A DNA stretch of 21,337 nt from a virus. Under the pieces are notes generated by a model. It saw only the letters and a program-made list of their open reading frames with translations. It was not told where the DNA came from and made no database searches. The position numbers and the translations under genes were made by a program. This document shows, piece after piece, positions 8,665 through 14,784 of this stretch. The DNA is taken from the IMG/VR virus record IMGVR_UViG_3300025282_000300, positions 1 through 21,337 of that record; one strand, 5' to 3'. Within the stretch, counting starts at the first letter, position 1; each line of letters opens with the position of its first letter.

Positions 8665-9792
8665 TTAAGACTTCTTGTATGCCACTTTAAATTTTGCTGT
8701 AAAGGAAGAGCCAAGATTTAAGTTAGTATTATTAACAACCAATCTAAACCACGGAGCTACAATATCTGTAGCATCTACCAAATACAATTTATCACCTGTA
8801 ACATTAGGTTGAATATCATTAGCTATTCTTACTCCAGAAATAGCAGATCCACTTCCACCAGTAAAGCTTACAACTGTAGCATTAGTAAGAGCATCAGTAA
8901 TAGTTGTATTACCTACATCTCCAGCCACTAATTGAGTAACAGTTAGCTGACCTGCCCCATCGTTCTGAGTAGTAATAGCTCCATTGTGTCCAGCAGTAGC
9001 TGCTATGCAAGCAGCTAAAGATGTAACAGCACTAGTGAACTCACCGCCTGTAAAGCTAGTACTAGTAGTATTAGCAAGATTCTCGGTAATAGTTCTATTT
9101 CCATCAGCTCCTGCAGTAGCTTGGGTTAACGTAAGACCGCCAGCCCCATCATCAACTACAGTGATCTTACCAGCATGTCCACCAGCGTTATCAATAGCTA
9201 GCTTTAACTTAGCCCCACAGTCAGCAGCACTAACGTCTGCTTTAAACTGGTTAACTCCAGCGGTAAAGTCTGAAGATGGATGTGCAATATAGGTTCTAGA
9301 TAAACCATCTTCAGAAATAATTTGAATAGTTTGTGCTAAAGTAGGTAGCCCTGCAAAAGTAATGGTAGCTGTAGCAGCAGTACCGCTAACATTAAAATAT
9401 CTCGCACCTAAATCTTCTGAAGCTTTAGCTGTATATACTTTAGCATTTCCTAAATAATCTACTAAGGTTACTGTACCATCCACAGCCGGAAGATCTGTCA
9501 GGGTAATAGTACCTTCAGATCGAATATTTTTAGTAGTCCATGTAGTTCCATCAATAGAAACCTGTAATTGAAAGTCTGCGTTAACGTCATTTCCTGCACC
9601 AATTACTTCTACACCCACCAGAAACTTTTTCTCTAGTGCTGTATATATACTACTGTCTAACGCTACTGTACCTAGAGCATCTGTACCAGCTCCTGAAGCG
9701 GTTAGTGCATTAGATGTTGCTGTAGTTAAAACCTCATAACCATTAGTTTTAGTTTTGGTAAACGCCTTAGATTGTACTTGAATAACACTCAT
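8665..9792 (-). CDS. Beta-repeat structural protein, probable head decoration
   Basis: This 375-residue protein is rich in Thr, Ala, Gly and Val, with few charged residues. The N-terminal region contains DFQLQVSIDGTTWTTK (73-88) and the C-terminal end has PWFRLVVNNT...FKVAY (347-372); these two ends resemble halves of a small phage beta-sandwich. Between them lie repetitive beta segments, including a 46-residue duplication (205-250 and 268-313) and two earlier strand-pair units ending in YTA (119-121) and YIA (168-170). The gene starts with an ATGA overlap on the portal stop and has GGAGG about ten bases upstream. Location between portal and scaffold supports a virion role, most likely on the capsid surface. 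A fibre-like structure is an alternative. Confidence 0.68.
   Translation of the reverse strand: MSVIQVQSKAFTKTKTNGYEVLTTATSNALTASGAGTDALGTVALDSSIYTALEKKFLVGVEVIGAGNDVNADFQLQVSIDGTTWTTKNIRSEGTITLTDLPAVDGTVTLVDYLGNAKVYTAKASEDLGARYFNVSGTAATATITFAGLPTLAQTIQIISEDGLSRTYIAHPSSDFTAGVNQFKADVSAADCGAKLKLAIDNAGGHAGKITVVDDGAGGLTLTQATAGADGNRTITENLANTTSTSFTGGEFTSAVTSLAACIAATAGHNGAITTQNDGAGQLTVTQLVAGDVGNTTITDALTNATVVSFTGGSGSAISGVRIANDIQPNVTGDKLYLVDATDIVAPWFRLVVNNTNLNLGSSFTAKFKVAYKKS
8854..9180 (-). repeat. Tandem 46-residue coding duplication
   Basis: Two 46-residue units lie at 9043-9180 and 8854-8991, separated by 17 residues. Both begin GH-x-G-x-IT, carry DGAG-x-LT-x-TQ in the middle and end in SFTGG; I count 28 identical positions of 46. 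The equal length without gaps indicates an internal duplication within the beta-repeat structural protein. Confidence 0.8.
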
Positions 9793-11348
9793 TGAGCCAT
9801 CCCTCCCATTCCTTGTTGCATACCTTGCATTGCCATTTGTTCTGCCACGTTAGTCATAGCTTGTTGCCCTCCTATTTGTGCTTGTTGTTGAGCTTGCATT
9901 GCCATTTGTTCTTGCTGAGCAGCCATCTGCTCTTGCTGTAGCTCTTCTTCTGTTTTAATCCAAGCATCAGGAGAGAATCCTAATGATGTAATTAGAGCTT
10001 TGCCGAATTGATCCCATCTAAACATAGCTGCTGCTTGTTCAGGAAGATTACGAACCATCTCACCCATTTGCATGAGTTTTTGTAGGTCAGTATCCCTGCT
10101 CAAAGCTTGCAGTCCAGTTACAATTTCGATATTTAATAAACCCTCATTCTCAAACATGTCTTTAAGTCGATCATCTATATCACCTTGAGCCATCATTAAA
10201 AATACACATCGTCTTACTATAGGCTGCATTAGTTCTCTAGCAATAGAAGAGAATGCTCCACCTAAAACATGTTCTAGTTCTTGTCCAATCATTCTTACTG
10301 CAGTAGCAGTAACCCTATCCCCTGTTGGCATACTAGAGGAGTCCATAAGGAATGCTTTCCCTATTTCTTTTCTTAATATCTCTACACCAGCTTGAGTAGC
10401 TTGTATCTGAGGGGTCATTGTAGTAGCTGGTGATATAGCAAACACTTCATTCATTCTTGCAGGGACAAAGTTACCTGTAGGACTCATGGCTAAGTCATCT
10501 ATTTCTGTCATTCCAGCAGGATCTACTCCCATCCAGAATAAAGAAGATGCTGTAACTCCATGAATCAGTCCTTCTGTAAATGCTTCAAGAGATTTAATAT
10601 CACCAATCATATCTTCACAATGAGATCTTCCATAGTTTTCACTAGGTATACTAGCCCATCTAAGTACAGTGTAAGGTAATACATCAAACGTACCCTTGTC
10701 TACAACATTTCCCTCTGTATCTTGCTTCTCTATTTTCCAGCCACCCTTGTCACCAGGAGTAACCCTGACATATATTTTTCTGTAGCCTCTCTTTTCATTT
10801 TGAGTCATAGAAGAAGTAAGTGATGTGGCATCATCATCTCTCTCTTCTTTAATAGAGTCAAATTCTATAAAGATTAGTTCTTCTATTTTACCATGAACAT
10901 CTCGCCTACATACATATCTATCCAGACGTATAACTCTAAAGTCAAAGTCATCATCCATGACAACAAGTACATCACCAACAACGATTAGATGTTGGAGCAC
11001 TTGGTAAATTGTTTCTCTGAAATTAGCTGAAGATAATTTATTATATACCTGATAGCTTAATGCTTCTAGATAAGAATAGATTTCAGCGTCAGGCTCTACA
11101 CCTGAAGATAGTTCAAACTTAAAGAAAGGCATATCATTTAAAGGAAGTAATGCACTTAGCATTCTACTTGCCATAGAAGTTACACCTTTAGCAGCTACAG
11201 AACTATACGGTTGAGCTAAAGGCTCTTGCTCTGTCCATCCTGAAGGAGGAAGAAGAGACGGCACAGTTAAAGAACTAAAGTACCTAGCTCTTTCGAGCTT
11301 ACTGGTTCTTAAACCATCTAGATTTTTAAAGTGAAATCCTATATTCAT
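9789..11348 (-). CDS. Portal protein (T7 gp8-like head-tail connector)
   Basis: This 519-residue protein would form the dodecameric portal through which DNA is packaged and ejected. The N-terminal part (YFSSLTVPSLLPPSG at 23-37, then PYSSVAAKGVTSMASRML to about residue 64, and FFKFEL) is the standard opening of T7-like portals. The region around residues 345-365 (GDRVTATAVRMIGQELE) matches the conserved core helix. The length is close to T7 gp8 (536). The C-terminus from about 465 is strikingly rich in Gln, Met and Ala, as in several podoviral portals. The start at 11348 has AGGAAA upstream, inside the last codons of the preceding gene. The stop overlaps the next start by ATGA. Confidence 0.93.
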   Translation of the reverse strand: MNIGFHFKNLDGLRTSKLERARYFSSLTVPSLLPPSGWTEQEPLAQPYSSVAAKGVTSMASRMLSALLPLNDMPFFKFELSSGVEPDAEIYSYLEALSYQVYNKLSSANFRETIYQVLQHLIVVGDVLVVMDDDFDFRVIRLDRYVCRRDVHGKIEELIFIEFDSIKEERDDDATSLTSSMTQNEKRGYRKIYVRVTPGDKGGWKIEKQDTEGNVVDKGTFDVLPYTVLRWASIPSENYGRSHCEDMIGDIKSLEAFTEGLIHGVTASSLFWMGVDPAGMTEIDDLAMSPTGNFVPARMNEVFAISPATTMTPQIQATQAGVEILRKEIGKAFLMDSSSMPTGDRVTATAVRMIGQELEHVLGGAFSSIARELMQPIVRRCVFLMMAQGDIDDRLKDMFENEGLLNIEIVTGLQALSRDTDLQKLMQMGEMVRNLPEQAAAMFRWDQFGKALITSLGFSPDAWIKTEEELQQEQMAAQQEQMAMQAQQQAQIGGQQAMTNVAEQMAMQGMQQGMGGMAQ

Positions 11349-11353
11349 AGTTA

Positions 11354-11722
11354 TTATTTCCTACTAGGGAAGAAACCCTTAGGCTGACCTAAAAAGTTTT
11401 GTCCTCCTCCTTGAGCTCCTTGTAACAAAGCAGCAAACATATCACCAAACCCCTCATCTCTATCAGAAACTGAATACATTTCTTCTGCTTCTTCTACGGC
11501 TGCTCGTTCTTCTTCCGCAAGATTTCTAATCCTAGACTCTTCTTCTTTCATTTTTCTTGCAGCTATTCTAGCATCTCTCTCTTCTTGCTCTTGTCTTTCT
11601 TTCTCAGCTTCAGATCTAAAGTATTCTCGATCTTCTAAGTCTCTAGTTCTAGCTCTTTGAGCAGATTCTTCTGCTACTTTAGCTTGTTGTGCAAACATTT
11701 TTGCATAATTGGGTGATGACAT
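11354..11722 (-). CDS. Charged coiled-coil protein, unknown function
   Basis: This 122-residue protein is not recognised. Residues 10-82 are almost entirely charged and alanine-rich (repeats of Glu, Arg, Lys with few hydrophobics), which predicts a long single helix or coiled coil. The end is Gly/Phe/Gln-rich (GGGQNFLGQPKGFFPSRK). The start has AAGGAG seven bases upstream and the stop falls inside the portal ribosome binding region, so it is probably expressed with the head genes. A minor virion, scaffold-helper or ejection protein would fit the position. It lacks the LG-x-KR tail of the genes upstream but also ends in basic residues. Confidence 0.6.
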   Translation of the reverse strand: MSSPNYAKMFAQQAKVAEESAQRARTRDLEDREYFRSEAEKERQEQEERDARIAARKMKEEESRIRNLAEEERAAVEEAEEMYSVSDRDEGFGDMFAALLQGAQGGGQNFLGQPKGFFPSRK

Positions 11723-11737
11723 ACTTTAACTCCTTCT

Positions 11738-12139
11738 CTAAGGTCTTTTCATTCCTAAACGCAGTGGTCTAGAACCTTTAAATTTTCTGGCTCGTACTTT
11801 TCTTCTTTCTTTACCCCTAGAACCCACAGCTCCACCAGTACCTAGCCTTGATCGTACTAGGTCTCCTACTTTTGCTGAAGTTTCTTCTCGAATAACTCCT
11901 GCTTCTTGTACTTCTCTACGTTTCTTAGCCTTAGCAGCTCTGCCTTTACGAATATCTTTTACATCTTGAATACCTTTTAACCTACCAGCTTCGGCAGCCT
12001 CCATCTGAGCTTGAGCATCGGCAGCCATTTGTGCTCTTTCCTCAGCATCAGGTGCACCAAAGATATCTTCAGTTACAAAGTCTTCAATATCGTCCCATAG
12101 ATCTCCAACATCATCCCAAATATTTTCTACGGTTCCCAT
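11738..12139 (-). CDS. Small basic protein with acidic W-D-D N-terminus; gp7.3-like by position
   Basis: This protein has 133 residues. The N-terminus carries an imperfect repeat (IWDDVGDLWDDIEDF, 7-21) that would be an acidic amphipathic helix. An Ala/Gln-rich helix follows, then a strongly basic half, with AKVGDLVRSRLGTGGAVGSR (89-108) and a C-terminal RPLRLGMKRP. In T7 the gene at this place is 7.3, a small virion protein with a basic, glycine-containing C-terminal half; that similarity is positional and compositional only. The C-terminus is a shortened form of the tail shared by the upstream paralogues. Its start codon and ribosome binding site (GAGGGGTAGGTA) are supplied by the direct repeat at the end of the preceding gene. 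Confidence 0.62.
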   Translation of the reverse strand: MGTVENIWDDVGDLWDDIEDFVTEDIFGAPDAEERAQMAADAQAQMEAAEAGRLKGIQDVKDIRKGRAAKAKKRREVQEAGVIREETSAKVGDLVRSRLGTGGAVGSRGKERRKVRARKFKGSRPLRLGMKRP

Positions 12140-12172
12140 TACCTACCCCTCTTTCTTTTAGAGCCCAATCTT
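12135..12172 (-). repeat. Array junction repeat, copy 5
   Basis: This copy codes RLGSKRKRGR and its stop, and holds the GAGGGGTAGGTA leader and ATGGG of the 133-residue gene. Similarity to copies 3 and 4 ends upstream of the RLGS codons, where copies 3 and 4 code NTRGVQ. Confidence 0.8.
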
Positions 12173-12696
12173 GGACTATAGCTAGTCATCCTCTTAGATG
12201 GATCGAGTGGACCGGGATAAGGATCTTTTTCTGAGTCTGGTAATCTTCCAGGATAGCGTTCTGGTTTTTGTGGAGGCCCCGATGGGAAATAAGGGTAGCC
12301 CGGAGGAGCCGTAGCACCTTGAGGGTCGCCAGAGTCACCAAAGAGCCAATTGAATAAACCAAAGTGTTTTGGCATTGCTCCTATTCCATAAGGGGGGTGC
12401 GATATATCTTTCCCATGTTCAGTCATTACCATATGATTACCATACTCACCATGACTATGCATCTCAGGTCCGGAAAATCCATGACTATCGAATCTGTCTC
12501 CTTTCAAGATTGCGTCTAGTATACCAGTAGGTGTTTCATCATATGGATCATACTTAGGTTCGTCACCCGGTCTAACGAAACTTCTCTCGCTGCCCCTACC
12601 ACCTCTATTTTTTTTACCCTTTTTTCTCATAGGATCTGGGTTAGGTGTTGGACCTGGCCAAGGATTAATTGGTGTTGGTACTGGTGGAAAACTCAT
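12139..12696 (-). CDS. Array protein 5: Pro/Gly-rich, LGSKRKRG tail
   Basis: This 185-residue protein is not recognised. Residues 1-40 are proline-rich then basic. A His/Gly/Met-rich stretch lies at about 73-100, followed by GIGAMPKHFGLFNWLFGD and DPQGATAPPG, which recur in neighbours, a proline-rich linker, and the tail SPRLGSKRKRGR. Low complexity predicts disorder except for the short hydrophobic FGLFNWLFG segment. The start ATG overlaps the previous stop (TAATG) and uses a ribosome binding site embedded in the upstream repeat. Position in the late gene order, ahead of the portal, suggests a virion-associated or DNA-associated role, but this is inference. No enzymatic motif is visible. Confidence 0.62.
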   Translation of the reverse strand: MSFPPVPTPINPWPGPTPNPDPMRKKGKKNRGGRGSERSFVRPGDEPKYDPYDETPTGILDAILKGDRFDSHGFSGPEMHSHGEYGNHMVMTEHGKDISHPPYGIGAMPKHFGLFNWLFGDSGDPQGATAPPGYPYFPSGPPQKPERYPGRLPDSEKDPYPGPLDPSKRMTSYSPRLGSKRKRGR

Positions 12697-12760
12697 TACC
12701 TACCTCTCTTTCTTTTAGAGCCTAACTGGACTCCCCTTGTATTCTTCTTCCTCTTACCTC
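12692..12760 (-). repeat. Array junction repeat, copy 4
   Basis: This copy codes NTRGVQLGSKRKRGR and its stop, and holds the GAGAGGTAGGTA leader and ATG of the 185-residue gene. It is nearly identical to copy 3 and shares its first 30 bases with copy 5 apart from two differences. Confidence 0.85.
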
Positions 12761-13175
12761 TGCTCGGAATACTTCCTGGAGGAGCCATAGCACCTTGAGG
12801 ATCTTCTTCTTCCTTCTCGAACCATTCCTGGAACGCTTCATCTAGCCACGAAGTATCAAAGTGTTCATCTATTGCTCCTTCTTGGTAGGGACCTCTCGAC
12901 CAATCATCAAGCGTGGGATTTTTAACGCCGATGTGGGTCAGATCGTATGCAGGATCATCTGGGCTCACATGCCCCCAGATCGAATCAAAATCTTCGCCTT
13001 CTCTATAACCACCTATAGGGTTCTGAACGTAGTGCCACTTTACGTGTCCTGCTTCATGCGGAGGTTTGGGCCAGCCAAGAACTGCAGGTCGGTTTTCATC
13101 TTCATCTTCAAAGCTGAATGCTTCTGGGTCTGAAAATTCGTAGAAAAATCGGTTAAACTTCTCTGCCAATCCCAT
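12696..13175 (-). CDS. Array protein 4: acidic N-terminus, GVQLGSKRKRG tail
   Basis: This 159-residue protein is not recognised. The N-terminal two thirds are acidic and aromatic (FNRFFYEFSDPEAFSFED). In the middle, PHEAGHVKWHY (39-49) holds a histidine pair spaced somewhat like metal ligands; it lacks the HExxH signature of zinc proteases, so I do not call an enzyme. The second half has QEGAIDEHFDTSWLDEAF, DPQGAMAPPG and the tail NTRGVQLGSKRKRGR. The tail and its DNA are nearly identical to those of the gene upstream. The start is a TAATG overlap with the previous gene and uses its GAGAGGTAAGTA ribosome binding site. Confidence 0.62.
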   Translation of the reverse strand: MGLAEKFNRFFYEFSDPEAFSFEDEDENRPAVLGWPKPPHEAGHVKWHYVQNPIGGYREGEDFDSIWGHVSPDDPAYDLTHIGVKNPTLDDWSRGPYQEGAIDEHFDTSWLDEAFQEWFEKEEEDPQGAMAPPGSIPSRGKRKKNTRGVQLGSKRKRGR

Positions 13176-13240
13176 TACTTACCTCTCTTTCTTTTAGAGC
13201 CTAACTGAACTCCTCTTGTATTCTTTTTCTTACCTCTAGA
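13171..13240 (-). repeat. Array junction repeat, copy 3
   Basis: This copy codes NTRGVQLGSKRKRGK and its stop, and holds the GAGAGGTAAGTA leader and ATGGG of the 159-residue gene. Bases 13173-13225 align without gaps to 12694-12746 (copy 4), and I count 3 differences in 53 positions. Confidence 0.85.
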
Positions 13241-13738
13241 TGCAGGAGGTTGTCCTGTGTTGCTACTACGATAGTACTCCTTTAGATCTTCTTCTTGTTG
13301 GTGCAACGAAGGGCTTGTGGGTTTAAACAAATCATCATTATTGCCAGGAATATTCCACCAAGGCCAATCATCCATATCACCTAGTAGAATATTTGTCAAG
13401 AAGTCAAAATGTTTGGGTATTGCTCCTTCATTATAAGGATCTCTAAAGTTATAAAACTTTAATATATGTTCAGCCCATTCCTCTTCTGGGTTTTTCTCTG
13501 GATAGATATCTTCCCATGGTATTCTAGTTGGGGTATCTGGTATTCTTTCAGGATACAGAGGTACTAGATCCCTGTCCTCCCCCTGTCCATTTCCTCCACG
13601 CGGGTGTTCTATTGGAATTTCTCTTTTACGAGGTCGACCCCCTGGCCCTTTCCTCGGTGGGTGTCTAGGTGGTCTTGGATTTGGATTCTGTGGAGGAAAC
13701 CGTGGTGGTCTTCTCTCTTCTTTTTTACCCCATCCCAT
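13175..13738 (-). CDS. Array protein 3: Pro/Arg-rich N-terminus, GVQLGSKRKRG tail
   Basis: This 187-residue protein (from the chosen start) is not recognised. The first 55 residues are dense in Pro, Arg and Lys (PPRFPPQNPNPRPPRHPPRK). An acidic, aromatic middle follows with NEGAIPKHFDFLTNILLGD, and the tail is NTRGVQLGSKRKRGK. I chose the ATG at 13738 because it lies one base after the upstream stop and gives the M-G start seen in most of the neighbours. A GTG at 13771 preceded by AAGGA would add 11 residues and cannot be excluded. Charge is divided sharply: basic ends around an acidic centre. A role in binding nucleic acid or the capsid interior is possible but unproven. Confidence 0.6.
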   Translation of the reverse strand: MGWGKKEERRPPRFPPQNPNPRPPRHPPRKGPGGRPRKREIPIEHPRGGNGQGEDRDLVPLYPERIPDTPTRIPWEDIYPEKNPEEEWAEHILKFYNFRDPYNEGAIPKHFDFLTNILLGDMDDWPWWNIPGNNDDLFKPTSPSLHQQEEDLKEYYRSSNTGQPPASRGKKKNTRGVQLGSKRKRGK

Positions 13739-13739
13739 C

Positions 13740-14123
13740 TTAGTATGGCCACCAAGTTCTGTAAAGCCCACCTATTCCTTGAGGTGCTTCCTGCCACCAC
13801 ATATTATTGGCACCTTGACCGCCTGGTATTTGTGGACTTGATCCACTACGTATGTGTTGTCGCAAGTATTGCTGCCTCGCGTAACCAGGATTTAGTGGGA
13901 ATGGCTCATCTGGTGCGAAGCCTCGCGTTCCAGGAGCAGGCAATGCGTTAGGCCTGTCGGTTGGTCCTCCCCAAGCTCTCTCTGCTCTTGGTCTATTTGT
14001 TTTTTTCTTAGTCTTTGATCTGCTGCTAGGTCTTGGTCTTCCACCACCACCCCCTTGTGTAGATCTTGCCATAGGATGAACTGTTCTAAATCTTTGGCTA
14101 TAGTCATCTCGTGGTGCTCCCAT
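13740..14123 (-). CDS. Array protein 2: basic Gly/Arg-rich protein without the tail
   Basis: This 127-residue protein is not recognised. The first half is basic and Gly/Arg/Ser/Lys-rich (ARSTQGGGGGRPRPSSRSKT, 19-38). The second half is Pro/Gly/Gln-rich and ends with aromatic residues (NNMWWQEAPQGIGGLYRTWW then PY). It lies inside the array and starts on the stop of the 108-residue gene with the repeat-borne AGAGGGGTTATTA ribosome binding site, but it lacks the LG-x-KR tail, and the junction to the next gene has no repeat. APQGIGG near the end weakly recalls the DPQGA box of the neighbours. It may be an array member that lost its tail, or a separate gene. Confidence 0.55.
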   Translation of the reverse strand: MGAPRDDYSQRFRTVHPMARSTQGGGGGRPRPSSRSKTKKKTNRPRAERAWGGPTDRPNALPAPGTRGFAPDEPFPLNPGYARQQYLRQHIRSGSSPQIPGGQGANNMWWQEAPQGIGGLYRTWWPY

Positions 14124-14190
14124 TAATAACCCCTCTTCCTACTTGCGGGCCTTTTAGCACCCAATCTAACTCCTCTTGTAGTCTTTCTTC
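14119..14190 (-). repeat. Array junction repeat, copy 2 (with insertion)
   Basis: This copy codes the TTRGVRLGAKRP tail and carries the leader AGAGGGGTTATTA and ATGGG of the 127-residue gene. Relative to copies 3 to 5 it has about 18 extra bases in the middle, which code the PASR region before KRGY. Confidence 0.65.
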
Positions 14191-14449
14191 TATTAGGCTT
14201 CTTTCTATTACTTCGATTCCAAAGTCTACCATATTCATCTCTAAAGCTTTTCTCTCCGCCTTCATCATCTTCTTCTTCTTCAGGTTCTTTCTCAGGTTGT
14301 TCAGGATCTGCTGGTGTCTCTTCTTCTTCTTCTTCTCTTTCCTCTTTAGGGAGAGGAATTGGATAAGGATCTCCAGTTCCTGGTAATGGTTTAACCCGTC
14401 CCCAGTCATCAACATGTTCGCGTGGTACTCTTCTTAGATGCCAGCCCAT
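14123..14449 (-). CDS. Array protein 1: polyglutamate centre, GVRLGAKRP tail
   Basis: This 108-residue protein is not recognised. After a short basic start (MGWHLRRVPREHVDDWGR) comes a Pro/Glu-rich acidic segment (about 35-66) with two runs of glutamate, and then a basic tail (RRKTTRGVRLGAKRPASRKR then GY). The tail matches the others but has a six-residue insertion after KR. The acidic runs are coded by GAA/GAG triplet repeats at 14261-14281 and 14318-14337. The gene starts 16 bases after the previous stop with the same AGAGGGGTAGGT leader found at the other array junctions. An overlapping frame in the same region (14104-14415) is a low-complexity shadow. Confidence 0.6.
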   Translation of the reverse strand: MGWHLRRVPREHVDDWGRVKPLPGTGDPYPIPLPKEEREEEEEETPADPEQPEKEPEEEEDDEGGEKSFRDEYGRLWNRSNRKKPNRRKTTRGVRLGAKRPASRKRGY

Positions 14450-14469
14450 ACCTACCCCTCTTTCTTTAG
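14445..14469 (-). repeat. Array junction repeat, copy 1 (leader only)
   Basis: The minus-strand sequence AGAAAGAGGGGTAGGT runs into ATGGG of the 108-residue gene. It matches the last part of the other junction repeats apart from a single-base gap before the ATG. Here it is noncoding: the preceding 63-residue gene stops at the left edge of the copy. Confidence 0.65.
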
Positions 14470-14657
14470 TTTCTATCTTTAATCTGTTGCTTATACAGTA
14501 TTTCTAATCGTTTAATAATATCTCTCTGCCCTGCCCTAAAGACAGCAGCATTAACAAACTCATCTATGTCCTTACCCTCTTGGAATTCAGTCGGAGGAAA
14601 CTTTGGCTTTAGAAATTCTAGTAGTTCCTCGTCTATCCTTGGATTCTTCTTTGACAT
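14466..14657 (-). CDS. Small acidic/basic protein, unknown function
   Basis: This 63-residue protein is not recognised. It is predicted mostly helical and carries many charged residues (RIDEELLEFLKPKFPPTEFQ; later RAGQRDIIKRLEILYKQQIK). It overlaps the upstream 65-residue gene by 71 bases in another frame, yet it has a strong ribosome binding site (GGAGG, six bases before ATG), which supports translation. It stops 16 bases before the first array gene. A small regulatory or host-takeover protein is possible, but nothing specific shows this. Confidence 0.6.
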   Translation of the reverse strand: MSKKNPRIDEELLEFLKPKFPPTEFQEGKDIDEFVNAAVFRAGQRDIIKRLEILYKQQIKDRN

Positions 14658-14784
14658 TACCTGCCTCCAACTCTTCTAGTCTCTTGTCAAAATCTCTTAG
14701 CAATAAAAGCTCTTCGGCAGGCATAATTCTTGCCTGAGGATTTTCTAGTCTCATATATATACTTAACAATCTCTCACTTTTCAT
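14587..14784 (-). CDS. Small charged protein, unknown function
   Basis: This 65-residue protein is not recognised. The first 40 residues are likely helical (EELLLLRDFDKRLEELEAGN), and the rest is basic and polar. The start at 14784 has GGAG six bases upstream and overlaps the end of the ribonucleotide reductase gene by 11 bases, so it belongs to the same operon. Its 3' third overlaps the following small gene. Confidence 0.55.
   Translation of the reverse strand: MKSERLLSIYMRLENPQARIMPAEELLLLRDFDKRLEELEAGNVKEESKDRRGTTRISKAKVSSD

Noticed and set aside
8282-8668. Plus-strand open frame of 128 codons
   Set aside because: It is antisense to a well-supported structural gene with a proper ribosome binding site, and its protein is low in plausible domain features.
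12696-13175. Metalloprotease reading of PHEAGHVKWHY in the 159-residue protein
   Set aside because: HEAGH is a glutamate-histidine pair with Ala-Gly between, which does occur in some metal sites, but no third ligand or supporting fold pattern is visible. I did not call an enzyme.
14104-14415. Minus-strand frame of 103 codons overlapping the polyglutamate gene
   Set aside because: The lysine-rich product comes from reading the GAA repeats in another frame, it has no ribosome binding site, and its end does not carry the shared tail.
12135-14469. CRISPR-like or phase-variable repeat array
   Set aside because: Repeats are inside coding sequence, spaced by whole genes of different length, and end at start codons. 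They are gene-junction repeats, not a CRISPR array.
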